A DNA stretch of 64,000 nucleotides from NCBI RefSeq assembly GCF_032854445.1, contig NC_088306.1, positions 21,735,764 through 21,799,763 of the forward strand, given 5' to 3'. Shown here in pieces: positions 45,824 to 57,114 of the stretch. Position 1 is the stretch's first letter. Each line of letters opens with the position of its first letter. The position numbers and the translations under genes were made by a program. The notes under the pieces were generated by a model. It worked only from the letters and a program-made list of their open reading frames with translations. It was not told the origin of the DNA and ran no database searches. This DNA is from Liolophura sinensis (lineage: Eukaryota > Mollusca > Polyplacophora > Chitonida > Chitonidae).

Positions 45824-46405
45824 CGTTTGTTCCGTGCTACCGCACTTTCAGAGGTGAGAGGGCTAACGTTTGTTCTGTCGCCCTCCCACCCCCACCCTAC
45901 ACACACATTTTTCGATGCAACCATGCATATACAAAAAATAAAAAATACACCACACGCAATGTTCCATGCTTTTCCTCGCTGTTTTAAAAGGAATGTTAAA
46001 ACATTTCTTTTACTTTGTTTAAAAAAATTAACGCACTGTAATTTTATTTGTCAGGGAAATGCGATCATGTCGTTATTGAAACTCAGTGTCCTAAATTTTG
46101 TAAGTTGCCAAATCGGGCTATGTAAAACACTGTGTACAAACATCTAAGTCTATATACCTCCGAAAGGCGTCTTATTCGCCAGTCGCCAGCAAAACTCAGT
46201 GCAGTATTTGCACTATCTCGTGGCGATAATACTTACGAAGCTAATGTTTTATGAGGGCATCTCTGCATGTTTTTTTTATCCTAAAGAACATTAGGATATT
46301 GAGTTTACCTATGTTTTTATGACAGTGTTGGATAGGGATCACTTTCTGTCATTTTGCGGCTGCCTCCTCTCCGTTCAGATGAGCCCGATCTCAGCTCACT
46401 GATAT

Positions 46406-47739
46406 ATACGCTGTCAAAGAAGAAACGCATAGGTGAAAATGTCACAAAAAAGTGTTGAATGTTAGAAAATATCCATTCTTGTATAGAATTACACATGGAT
46501 GATTATGTTTCTCAATGCTTCTGGAATGGGACAACATGGCCGACTACACTGGAAAAAAAATTATCACACGTTGTGGCGCGTTTCTGTGAAATTTCGTGTT
46601 AAGCGACACGAAATATTAAGATTTTGACGAATGTAAATGAAACTTAGGGAAAATAGTGGGGTGGTGATGAGTGTTTGAAGCTGCAGTTCTGGCAATGATG
46701 TGCCTTTCCCATTTCACTGTACACAAGTTATAACATGCCGAGACTCGACATTGCGAATCGAAACATTGCGATTGGCTGCATCCAGTTAGGTGAATCGCTA
46801 GCAGAAGTCGCACGGCACACGAAAGTCAGACAGAGCACTATTTCCCGTCTTTGGAACAGGTTCCAGCGATTCCAATCTGCAGAAGATCGGCCCCGAAGAG
46901 GTAGACCTCGCATAACGACTGCAGCACAAGATCGTTACATCCAGGTCCATCACTTGCGTCACCTAAGTACCACACCAACGCACACAGCTGGGCACGTACC
47001 TGGTTTAAGACGGGTGTCTGCACAAACCATTCGAAACCGACTTTGAGAAGCTGGTTTACGGGCTAGGGGGGCATGCGTTGGCCCCGTTCCGCAACGCCAA
47101 CATCGAAATTACGCGTTCGCTTGTGCACGAATGTGCAGGGCTGGAAAATGAGATAGTGGCGGCGAGTATGGTTCAGGGACGAGTCCCGTTTCCTTTTACA
47201 GAGACATGATGCACGACAACGCGTCTACAGGCGCCGCAGTGAACGTTTTGCCAACAACTGCGTCGCCAAAGTTGACAAATTCGGTGAAAGCAGTGTCATG
47301 ATGTGGGGAGCCATCCCCTACACAGGCAGAAGTGAGCTGGTGCTTGAACAAGGCACCCTGACAGCTGTACGCTATCGGGATGAAATTCTGCGCGCTCACA
47401 TGCTTCCCATTTTGGGTCGACACAGAACTTTTTAAACAGGACAATGCCAGGCCGCTTACGACACGTTTAACAGTGGAATACTTAGAGGATGAGAACATTA
47501 ATGTGTTGCCATGGCCATCAAGATCGCCAGATCTCAACCCTATGGAGCATCTTTGGAACGAACTGGACAGACGTTTACGCCAATGTAACCCAGCCCCTCA
47601 GAGGCTTCCGCAACTGCTCCATGCACTGCAAGAAGAATGTGTTAGGATTCCACGTGCCCGGATTCAAACACTCTTTCAGGCTGTGCCAAGGAGGTGTCGT
47701 GCATTGATTGCAGCTCATGGTGGCTTCCGGACCCAATAG
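46406..47739 (+). mobile_element. Tc1-like DD34E transposon 1, truncated at the right
   Basis: Left terminal sequence acgctgtcaaagaagaaacg, then a decayed transposase on the plus strand. No reverse copy of the left end exists to the right: the element stops where SINE2 begins, so the right terminal repeat is lost. It cannot be autonomous. Confidence 0.85.
46735..47739 (+). pseudogene. Tc1-family transposase, frameshifted
   Basis: Tc1 transposases cut and paste DNA at TA sites using a DDE triad. The N-terminal ORF (46735-47046) has the paired-like helix-turn-helix (ESLAEVARHTKVRQSTISRL) and a GRPRITT linker. The frame then breaks near 47046 (RNRL, stop). The middle frame has the first Asp (RDESRF, codon at 47178). 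A second shift occurs near 47430. The last frame (47380-47739) has the second Asp (DNARP, 47440) and the Glu (MEHLW, 47545), separated by 34 residues: DD34E. The C-terminus (GGFRTQ) looks complete. Two frameshifts make it inactive; all three catalytic residues survive as codons. Confidence 0.92.
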
Positions 47740-48073
47740 CACATTTGGTGGTGTCCGCTTCGGGAGTGGTAGATCCAGGGTCAATCCTTGATCGAGTCAC
47801 ACCTAAGTTGTAACTTCCTCGCTTGGCGTTCAGCATGAAGGGGATATTGCAACGACTGGTTGACCCGTATCAGTATAATGGCTCGGGCGGGCGGCTAACT
47901 TGCCTTCGGTAAGTCGTCTCAGTGAAGCAGCACTAAATAAAAGAGCGGTGGAAATCCGTCTTGCAACAAGGAGGCACATTACACGTACATGCACCCTAAT
48001 GATTCCTTCGTCGTTATATGCCTGAACAATTGTTGAGTACGACGATAAACCCCAAGCACTCACTCACTCACTC
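47740..48073 (+). mobile_element. SINE2, full length
   Basis: Head tagcacatttggtggtgtcc and gcttcgggagtggtagatcc, body (ggttgacccgtatcagtata, ttgccttcggtaagtcgtct) and an (actc)n tail at 48056-48073. It sits exactly between two Tc1-like elements, and no clean target duplication is visible. ORFs on either strand are shadows. Confidence 0.9.
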
Positions 48074-48075
48074 CG

Positions 48076-49160
48076 TGGGATGTACCAGATCGCGATGAAA
48101 TTCTGCACACACTATCCCAGTAATCCGGCAGACGTGGTATATCAAGGATAAACGTTCAGGTGCAGTTGTGTGCAAATGGGCATACGCAAGCTGAAAATCG
48201 GTCGATTTTGAAAATTTCATAAAAGAAGTCAACCAGATTTTTCAACGGGAATTTTTTACTTTACGTCTCAAATCGTCAAGAGCGGACATCCCAATTCGAC
48301 GATAGACCGATTGTTTCAACTGATCCCAAAGATGTTCGATGGGGTTGAGATCCGGAGAACAGGCGGGCCACTGGATCCGGTCAATACCTTCAGTTTGGAA
48401 GAGGTCATTCATAACCCTGGCATGATGTGGACGCCCATTGTCGTCCATGAAGACAAATCCATCTCCAACGGCGGCTGCGTAGGGCAAAACATGCGGTCTG
48501 AGAACTTGAGCAACGTAGCCATTAGCGTTCAAGTTTCCCTCAATAGGAATCAGATCGGTCTTGCCTATCAAACTGATGCCTGCCCAGACCATTACGCTGC
48601 CACCACCAAAGGCCGTTACTGGCTGCACGCATGCTGTTCACCCTGCCGACGCCACACACGTCTCCCAGAGTCAACATGACTGGGACACACACGCGTTTCG
48701 TCGGTGAAATGAACGTTACCCCATTGCCGTCTAGTCCATCGTACGTGATTTGTCGCCCACTGCAGAACCGCTATCTTATGACGGCGGAGCAACAAGACTT
48801 TCTTGTCCAGCCGCCTGGGACGTACTCCGGCGGCTTTTAGACGTCTCCTAATTGTTTGGGCACACAACCGTCTCGCCCCGACACCAGCATGATCTCGAGC
48901 CTGGTGCTGAAATTCAAAATGAATATTTCAGGACTGGTAACATGAATTCTCTGATGAAAAAAACATTTGGCGGTGAAAAATCTGGTTGACCCGTTTTATG
49001 AAATTTTCAAAATCGACCGATTTTCAGTTTGCGCATGTCCATTAGCGCACAACTGCACCTGCACGTTAATCCTTGATATACCACGTCCGCCGGATTACTG
49101 GGATGGTGTGTGCAAAATTTCAGTGCGATGTGGGACATATCAAGGGAGATATCAAACAAC
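48076..49160 (-). mobile_element. Tc1-like DD34E transposon 2 with long inverted repeats
   Basis: The left 48076-48255 and right 48955-49135 are reverse complements over about 175 bp (shared blocks ccagtaatccggc, gacgtggtatatcaagga, aaaatcggtcgattttgaaa, atttcataaaa). Between them lies a broken transposase on the minus strand. The outermost ~20 bp of the left end may be lost against the SINE2 tail. Confidence 0.9.
48242..48867 (-). pseudogene. Tc1-family transposase, N-truncated and frameshifted
   Basis: The upstream ORF (48867-48616) begins at CAQTIRRRLKAAG and holds the first Asp (VHFTDETRV, codon at 48702-48700). A frameshift near 48620 moves to the second ORF (48628-48242), with GGGSVMVWAG, the second Asp (MDDNGRPHH, 48442-48440) and Glu (PIEHLW, 48337-48335), again 34 residues apart. 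The helix-turn-helix region (about 90-100 residues in the family) is missing: the right terminal repeat lies only ~90 bp upstream. The C-terminus also stops at the left repeat. It is inactive. Confidence 0.92.
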
Positions 49161-50330
49161 GTTTTGGGCGGAACTTGCTTTTGTTGCGCTGTTAAGAATA
49201 AATTGACTGTTGTGCAAAGAAATAGACCTACTTAATTCGATTATGAGTGAATGAGTTATATCTCTTTGTTTTATCTTTTACATCTTTTATATCTTTGAAA
49301 TTTTGGATGTTCTCCACATTTGGTACGCGAAATTGATTAGATTTTCTGGAATTAAACTCCGTGTGGAGATTGCGTGCGGGAAATGAGTTCAACACGAGTG
49401 ATGTAAAATCCGAAGAGCTGTATGTAGCCATGGCTATATATATATATATATATATATGGCTCAATATATATAGCATGGTTATGTATATATAGACTCCTGC
49501 ATTGTGCCTGATGTGGAAAACACCAACTTTGTAACGGGTTTTCTGGGAAAGCGGACAAAGGCAACGATCACTGGCTCTAAATACGGACAATGGTTGTTAA
49601 CATCGGTAATTCAAACCATACCGGAGATGAATTTACAAATATAGGCATGCACGGGCTATTAATACCAATTTATGTTCTATATTAATCCTATTGCCATCCG
49701 TAAAATTGCCTTCCATCATATCCTGCCCGTGATTAGTGTAAAATTCTTGAGTCACTGACGTTAAATACATACAATGTAAATAAGAAAATAAATAAATAAA
49801 ATGACAAAAGCGGATCCATCTCTAGTTTGTGTGCAAATTATTTGTAATGATCCGTTTTATGTGGTTTTCAGAGAAAATTATGCTGTTATTCGGGCTGCAA
49901 ATTTCAGAGCACAGATATATTCTTACCATCACCCGAAACACAACTCTTAACACTTTTCTCAAGTAGACTCTCTCAACGGTAATATTTAAGCCTACAGTAA
50001 GTAAATAGAAAAAAAAATAATAATAGGTAAATAAGAAAAATCATTACGTGGTAAAAAATAAAAAATGCTCTTTTTTAAAAACTTTTTTGACTTTCAAGTT
50101 TGATAAATTTATTGGTCCAGTGCGCCAAAAAAAGTGTATAAATGACATAAAGAAAAAAAAAGGTAGGTCTATATGATTGAAACGAGACTGATTGTACTTG
50201 TGCCTATGCTGCTCTTTAATCATCTGTAGCTATGCTCCGTCGCGTACTGCTATCATGTTTCATTGTCAGTGGTTTGAAGTAGTTTCTTTCCTTTTAGTTT
50301 ATTAACAAAAAGGCGGGAAGATTGCAAACA
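49161..50330. other. unassigned non-coding DNA with a TA microsatellite
   Basis: A (TA)n run at 49435-49457 is flanked by agccatggct and atggct, so it can fold. The rest is AT-rich without a gene. Confidence 0.55.
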
Positions 50331-50339
50331 CCTGTTAGA

Positions 50340-50563
50340 GGACACGCCCCCTTTTCCCAGAGTTCCATCTGCGCATGAGTAAACACAGCCGCGTGCTGTT
50401 ACCGGAAACTGCTTGTTTTGCTAATTTTTTTACCGCTCTAGCTTTGCCGCTTTAGATCTGTTCAAAACAGACAAGGAAGCTGGCTTGTCAGCTGTATCTG
50501 CATGAAGATTCTTTCCTATCTGCTTTTATCCGGTTACAGACCGTCGCAGGACAGTAGGGAAAG
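50340..50563 (+). other. candidate 5' non-coding exon and promoter
   Basis: A GC-richer stretch (acacgcccccttttcccag, ctgcgcatgag, acagccgcgtgctg) is followed by sequence ending gggaaag at 50563, then an ideal donor GTAAGTAAAG. No ORF starts convincingly here, so a 5' UTR exon followed by a long intron is the simplest model. Possible acceptors downstream (gtgattacag near 55850, tatattccag near 61750) were not linked to coding sequence. Confidence 0.25.
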
Positions 50564-51160
50564 GTAAGTAAAGTGTTCTCGAAAATCTTCTTCGATTGAA
50601 TCGAGTTTGACCATTGCGTGCCCCAATTTCGTGTGAAACTGAAATATGACAACAGCCAGCACGGCTGCACGAAATTGATCTCTGCTTTGTTGACAATGGA
50701 ATTAATCGTCTTCCACCGCCTGCCCAATACGGATGGCAGCCTCTTATTATGTGTGACGATGAATGGCATCTCATTTCTGAGAAATGCTCCTCGAAAATGG
50801 TGACACCACACGGCTGTCGGACACAACCACGTGAGTGACAGGTGAATTCACCTGCCACCAGCGTTATGTGTTGAGTAAATGCCCAACTTAGACTAGGGTG
50901 TGTCCATAAGACGTATAGGTGTGAACCCGTGGGTGGGGGATTGATGGTAGCAGCTGCTTAACTTGAGATTTCATGAATATTTTTTTTTTTGCCCCGTAGG
51001 CTAATATAAAAACTCAGCGGGATTATGAAAGCTAATTTTTCAATGAATTTAGGTCACTCGGACATATTACTGCAACATGTTTGCAGATTCCTTGGTAAGT
51101 GCAGCTTGAATGTTGGTCAAAATCAACATGGAGCTGACTATGAACTTCACCTTTCCTCAA

Positions 51161-51667
51161 GGACAATTTCACTAAAAATAAATGCTCGAATCCTACCTTA
51201 TTGTTGCTATTCACCGATTGAATGCCCGAAATGTAATATGTCAAAGCCAGCATTGGTAACCCAGCTTTGAACAGTAATCCAGCCATTTAAACTTTTGAAT
51301 CGGACAACTCAAATCAACATCTGCCATGTTTGGAATTTTTTTTTTCAACTTCGGACAAGGTGATGGACCGCGAAAATTTTATCCTGCTCAACATTCTCTA
51401 AAGAGTTGCATGCCCTGTAAAAAGAATGTTGGGTGGGATGAAATTTTCACAGCCTATCACCCTGCCCGAAGATGAAAAAAAAAAAAAATGAAAACTTGGT
51501 AGATGCTGATTTGAGTTGTCCAATTCGAAAGGTTAAACGGCTGGTTTACTGTCAAAAGATGGTTTACCAATGCTGGCTGTGACATATTACATTTTGGGAG
51601 TTTTAGGGAATCGGTGGATAGCAGAAATAAGATAGGGTTCGAGCCGTTTTTTTTAATGAAATTGTCC
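51161..51667. repeat. large imperfect palindrome, arms about 240 bp
   Basis: Left arm 51161-51397 and right arm 51423-51667 are reverse complements at about 80% by eye, with a 25-bp spacer. Paired blocks include ggacaatttca/tgaaattgtcc, ccagcattggtaa/ttaccaatgctgg, ggacaactcaaatcaac/ctgatttgagttgtcc and acattct/agaatgt. It may be a MITE or a sequence duplicated head to head. Short ORFs within are shadows of the arms. Confidence 0.85.
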
Positions 51668-52295
51668 ACATGGAATTATATGTCTAAGTCTATATGACCG
51701 AAGCAAGATGTTAGGGTAGGAGCGTTTAGCTTAGCTGTGGGCCAAGTTTTGAACAATAATCAGTTAAAACCATGTATACAAATGAGAATGATCTCATTAT
51801 AAATTACATGCATCTGGCTTTAATTTGTTTACTTTCTATGCCACAATGTTGATTGTGACACCATTTAAGAGAATTAGTTCTTTACACAGGAAAAGTCGCA
51901 CGGTGGAATAATTTGATAAAATAAGTTCACACTTTTCCTGATTGCCTGCCCTGATTGGCACACTCAACACTCCTCCATGACTAGACTGTAATGTAATTGT
52001 CCCCTTAACCCCCACTGTTTGTACCAGTCCCACAAGCCTCAGACATAAGGTCATTGTTACTGGTAATTACATAAGCCAGTTTAGTGGTGTCAAAACACAC
52101 CTGTAGTGCACATGTGTAGGTAATTAGTGCCTGTGGGGTAGGTTATATAACCCAGACAACCACATGGGAGCTATTACCTCAGGCTGACCCAATCTGATCT
52201 GATTTACATGTTCATGAGATCACTGGCACTTGATTGGCCTGGAAAATTTTATTATTGGATCATGGACATGATTGATGTGTGTGTATTATACCATA
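51668..52295. other. unassigned non-coding DNA
   Basis: No gene or repeat family recognised. Confidence 0.45.
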
Positions 52296-52440
52296 TATGG
52301 CATTTTAGAGGCCAAGTGCTCCTAAATTTTTGGTTTGGCCTCTGGAAAATGTAATATTACCTTATTAATTCCATATTCAAAGGAGCCAAATTGGGTATGA
52401 AATAGATTCATGGGCCCCAAGTTAAAAACAAACATTTCAA
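52296..52440 (+). repeat. family Y dispersed repeat
   Basis: Blocks ggcattttaga, tgctcctaaat, aaggagccaaat, tatgaaat and cctcaagtt/cccaagtt are collinear with the reverse complement of 57115-57262 at about 70% by eye. Confidence 0.6.
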
Positions 52441-53535
52441 CATACGTTTACGTGTATGTAGTACTGGTTCATAATGGTTGATGAAAAAATATAAATGTGT
52501 AAACATGTGAGTGTGTACATGTATTTGGATTTGAGTTTCTAAAATTAGATTTTGTCTTGCCTGGTGGTCAAATGTACGTGTAAATATAACCCTGTACAGT
52601 GCAGATAATAAAGAATTTGTCCATAAATTTACTCCTTGTCTGTCAGCCCCTGTCATGAATTTGTTTTTTCTTCTACTTTGAAAAAGTTCATCATATTGAA
52701 TTGAAACTGAGTACATGACAGAATTATGGCCAATCTGTCCTGTTTATAGACTGTTTTCAGAATGTGTTTGCCGTTGAGACAGGTGAATTGCAAGTTCCAA
52801 ACTGTTTAAGCTCTCACTGTCTGTGAGGCATAGGTGGCAATGAGGAGTGGATCGTGCGTCCATTTGATCACAGATGCACACATGAATTATTACTTAATTT
52901 ACAGCGCCAAAAGAAAAAACAGTGATGCAAGACTTTTTTTCGCAGTACTATATGTTAGTTGCATGCAATGACGGCCTACTGTCCATTTCTTCACTGTCCC
53001 CATCCTTACAGCTTACAATCTGCTTCACATTGATTAACAGTACTAACGAAGAACATAACACATTGCATTTTTTGACCAACCCATCATTCTGACTCTTGAG
53101 CAATAGCTCATGCTGTTTATGTCTACAAGAAAAAGAATTGGAGTTTGTTTACTTGTTAGATTTGCTTTTATGATATATATAAAAGTGAACTATCAGAGTT
53201 TCCTTCAGTGATAAAAGTCTTATTTCGCACAGTTTATATATATCACTTCTGTTTTTTACATGTTTGATATTTTACACCATGAACCATTGTTTCAGTCTGA
53301 GCTTGGCAGTATGACATCATAATACATGTAGAGTAAACTTTTATATTCGGACGTCATACATTCGCCGCTTTGAAATATCTAGGTCAACTGCAATGGCCTA
53401 AGTTTGTCGTTGATTGCTGTAAAATGCGCAACCTTTTTGGAGGGAGGGAAAGAGAACGGCAGCATGAAAAATGCTGTTTTTGTTCCATTTTTTCATTTTT
53501 AGGGGTAAAATAGACTTTAACACCCTCGTCTTGGT
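52441..53535. other. unassigned non-coding DNA
   Basis: No gene or repeat family recognised. Confidence 0.45.
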
Positions 53536-53539
53536 GTTC

Positions 53540-53690
53540 ATTGTGTAACCCAATATCAATGAACCTTGTTTCTGAGTCGAAGCCCGATACTGCTGTGCAG
53601 TGTGTCGGTACGAAAAATGGTCAGCAGTATCTGGCTACTTAACAAACGCTACAGCGGTGTTAAACCCTTAATCAATCAATCAATCCTGGA
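53540..53690 (+). mobile_element. possible SINE6 relic
   Basis: The 3' end gcggtgttaaacccttaatc followed by (aatc)n resembles the tail of a SINE. The upstream body (gcagtgtgtcggtacg, gtcagcagtatctggc) does not match the other families here. The boundary and tRNA origin are not shown. Confidence 0.4.
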
Positions 53691-53992
53691 TAAACCAACA
53701 TGAAGTTAGGGTAAATTTAATTACATAAGCTGAATTTTAAAACATGGATGATTGTCATAGACTGTATTTTAAGTTGATTTGTTCCTCTAATTTTAGGATT
53801 TTCAGCACCATTCTAAAATAGTGACTAGAAAAAGCCTGTGTTATTTTATGGCCCAAAATTGTATTATCATTTGATGACTTTAAAAAAAGAAAAATGAATG
53901 AAAACAAACAAAAAGCAACTGGTGTGAGGAGTATTAGTAGGTAACTTGCTATTATGATCAATGTTTCATGCACATTGTCGCTTCAAAGTTGG

Positions 53993-54279
53993 TGGGGGGG
54001 GGGGGAGGGGCTTTGTGTCTCAGTTGGTTAGAGCTCTAGCGCAGCATGATGACCCAGCAGTCTCTCACCAATGCGGTCGGTGTGAGTTCAAGTCCAGCTA
54101 ATGCTGGCTTCCTCTACGGTTGTATGTGGAAGGTTTGCCAGCAACCTGCGGATGGCTGTGGGTTTCCCCCGGGCTCAATCCCGGTTTCCACCCACCATAA
54201 TGCTGACCGCCGTCGTATAAGCGAAATATTCTTGAGTACAGCGTAAAACACCATTCAAATAAATAAATAAATAAATAAA
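53993..54279 (+). mobile_element. SINE1, full length with G-run at 5' end
   Basis: Directly after the left duplication lies a T plus a long G-run broken by one A, then ctttgtgtctcagttggtta (A box), ggtgtgagttcaagtccagc (B box), body and ATAA tail. The target duplication tcaaagttgg is at 53983-53992 and 54280-54289. The G-run is inside the inserted unit. Confidence 0.92.
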
Positions 54280-54289
54280 TCAAAGTTGG

Positions 54290-54597
54290 GAGACCCAGGA
54301 TCTTATCTGGATCAGGCCACACAAAGACTTTAAGAATGGTTCTTGCTGCTGCCTCGCTTGGCACTCAGCACTGAAAGGTTAGCTCAAGGAAACAGGACTG
54401 GTTGATATTGTGTCATTATATCTGACTGGGTGGATTGTCATGCCTGTGTCCTTTGCATGATACTTCCAGTGGTGGCAGCGCTTTGGCGACGTGGACTCAC
54501 CCAGCCACAAGGAAGACACAGTATATGTACACACACCGAATGACTCCTCGTACTTGATACGTACATCTACGACGTTAAATCCCAAGCATCTATTCAT
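54290..54597 (+). mobile_element. SINE3, related to SINE2
   Basis: Shares cctcgcttggcactcagca, aggactggttga and a 3' end ctacgacgttaaatcccaag with SINE2, but has a different middle (tggcagcgctttggcgacg, ggaagacacagtatatg). The SINE1 copy at 53993 inserted at or just before its 5' end. Confidence 0.65.
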
Positions 54598-55875
54598 GCA
54601 CATTGTAAGTTGTTTCTTATATTTTTTCACTTTTTATTTACACTTTTATATTTTTGGAACATGGCTACAGGCTTGGATTCTTAAACTTTTTTCTTTTTTT
54701 TTCACAAACTGGGGAATCCATTTGGAGGCGGCTGTGGTGGAGAGATCCTGATTGGAAAATCACTGTGTAGATGAGAAATAGAAAGGGTTTCGGTGTTGCT
54801 AGCAAGGTGTTCAAATGAAATTAAAATGATTTAACAGCTGGGTGCCTGAAAACCTCTGTCACCTTAATGGCCTTGCTGCGTGGTAACAGATTTAAAATCT
54901 TGAGAAGACATTGAAAAAAAAAACAAAAAAAAATGACCAGCCTTGAACATTCAGCTTGCATTAGGGACAGATATACATGTACACATTGCTTCCATTTGTA
55001 CCCTCCCCCCCCCCCTCCCCCAGTGTGCTCAACCCCCTCCCTCCCTAGAAGTGGTTAGTTTACATGTACTTGTTTTTATTGTTTCTTTCCTCTGAAAACT
55101 TATAATTTAGTGAATCATAAGGTTAAGGTACCAATAGGTGTAAATTCTAGCAATATCTACACATACATGTTCCTCTAATGTAGGGCAGGTCTTATAAATG
55201 TAGCTGAGGTGCAAGGGATATTTGCAAGAGTGAGTAAGCCTCCCCTACTTTTATGGATTTCTTATCAAATCAGGGAACCTATCTGTTCCCTATGTGTCAA
55301 GCTTGATTTTTTTTAACAACCAGTTTGGACGATCTGTGTCTGGCAGCCATGATGGATTTGCGCTGTTATGTGTTGGATGAAGCTTTCGACCTGTGGCTAA
55401 GGAGACATTGATTGGTCTCCTGTATCAGCGTGCACCAAGGGAATAGACAAGTTTCATTAGAGATACTGCGGGTTTAGCAGTGTCGTGACTGCTACCCCAA
55501 ACTATAAATTAGCAAAACCACTGTCTTTTAATACTCAGTCTGTGAGTTTCATCGCACATCAGCAGGGAAAATACGACTTTCTTTGCTGCCTGTTGTGTCA
55601 ACTTTGATTTCCTTCGGAGCCGACCTCAATTACAAGCTGTTCCTCACTGAGGATATGGATAAGAGAGATTTGGTCATTGAGGCACAATGAGCTCGGGTGT
55701 TCTTTTTTTGTGGTTGTTCAAAACTTGTTTTTTGACCAGGTTGGCATTACAGACTTTTCACTTTGGCTATTGCATGACAGAAATATTACAGAGCTGTATG
55801 CTGTGTACTCTGACATTGTTTTCAATTCTTTTTTGTGATTACAGGAGCAGACAAAAGCCTGACTCCTATACATGG
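54598..55875. other. unassigned non-coding DNA
   Basis: Poly-C runs lie at about 55005-55022. A good acceptor-like sequence (ttttttgtgattacag) ends at about 55844. No coding exon recognised. Confidence 0.45.
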
Positions 55876-56105
55876 ACATGTCTCTCACTAATGTGATTGA
55901 TATGAGGTTCAAGTCCAGCTCATGTTAGCTTCCTCTCTGGTTGTACGTGGGAAGGTCTGCTAGCAAACATGCGAATGGTTGTGGGTTCTCATGGGCCCTG
56001 CCAATTTCTTCTCCCTGCAGTGCTGGCTATCGTCGAATAAATGAAATGTTCTTGAGTAGGGCATAAAAACTCCATTCAAATAAATAAATTAATTAATAAA
56101 TACAG
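55876..56105 (+). mobile_element. SINE1, diverged, head truncated
   Basis: Begins at tctctcactaatgtgattg; the B box (gaggttcaagtccagctca), body (gtacgtgggaaggtctgc) and ATAA tail are present. Confidence 0.85.
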
Positions 56106-57114
56106 CCATTCAAGAAAAAAGCTTAGATTGGCATGATTGTTTTCCAAGAATATTGAAAGTGATCTGCCCTCTGCAAATGTATATCAAAGCTCTGGTTGTC
56201 CTAAGGAAAAACCATTAAAAGTTTCAGCCTGTTTGGGTTCTTCTGAAGTTTGAAATACCTTTGTTACTTGTACATCTGTTTGATGAGCAACTGCACAGTG
56301 GGTTGCATGTCTTAGGAAATGTAGATCAGTATCTTGGTCAGCTCTTTGGCAAAGTGTTTCAAGCCAAAAAATGATAAGAACAATGGCATCAATGTGATAT
56401 TGATTTATGAAGATGTGTCTGATGAAAATGTGCACATCATGCACATGTAATTGTCTGATGTTCCAGTAGTGTAAAGAAGCCACCACAGTGCGCTTGGAAA
56501 AGATGCGCCGTGCGCAGCGTGCCATTATATTTTTATGAGCTGGGTTGTGCTTTTAGCTTTATAATCCTCAAGTCACACTGACATGTGAAGGGGAAATTCC
56601 AACTAAACAACTTTACTACCTCAAATAAATCGGAGTACATTAGGAGCAGGTGCAACAGACATAAAACAGCATTTGTAATGAGACTTTCCTTATTTTTCAG
56701 TGCTGAAGTCTGAAAGGGTTTGTTAAAGTTTTCTGTGCCGCCATTAGCTTAATGGACTGCATGTTTTGTATGGGTGAGAATTAAACATGGCATGTAAAGA
56801 GCTTGTTAAAGTTATGTCTTCATTTATATGGCTGTTGCACGGAATTTTAAGAGCTTTACTGTGACAAAGTTATTTGTTGCGCAACGGTCTGGATTTGAAC
56901 GTAATTAGAGTCGTGGGCCAGAGGAGCAATTTTATGTGTTAGGTGTGAAGTATTTGGAAGCTGCATGTACATGTATGTATACACAATCATCTCAGCACAA
57001 CAGCCTGTCAGACAGCATTGTAACTGACAGTGCTGTTTTAAGATTTAAACTTGTGTAGCAGTATTGGCAATACTTACCAAACAGGATGAGCAGATACATG
57101 TAGTCCATCCATTT
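56106..57114. other. unassigned non-coding DNA
   Basis: Includes a 113-codon minus-strand ORF (56184-56525) that is His/Ile-rich with no motif I recognise. There is no splice or promoter support, so I do not call it. Confidence 0.4.

Noticed and set aside
45752-46147. 131-codon ORF with poly-Gly
   Set aside because: Crosses a poly-G tract and a family X remnant. All three frames give Gly-rich peptides.
56184-56525. 113-codon minus-strand ORF starting MARCARRIF
   Set aside because: I considered a transposase fragment, but no DDE or HTH motif is visible and the composition is His/Ile-rich.
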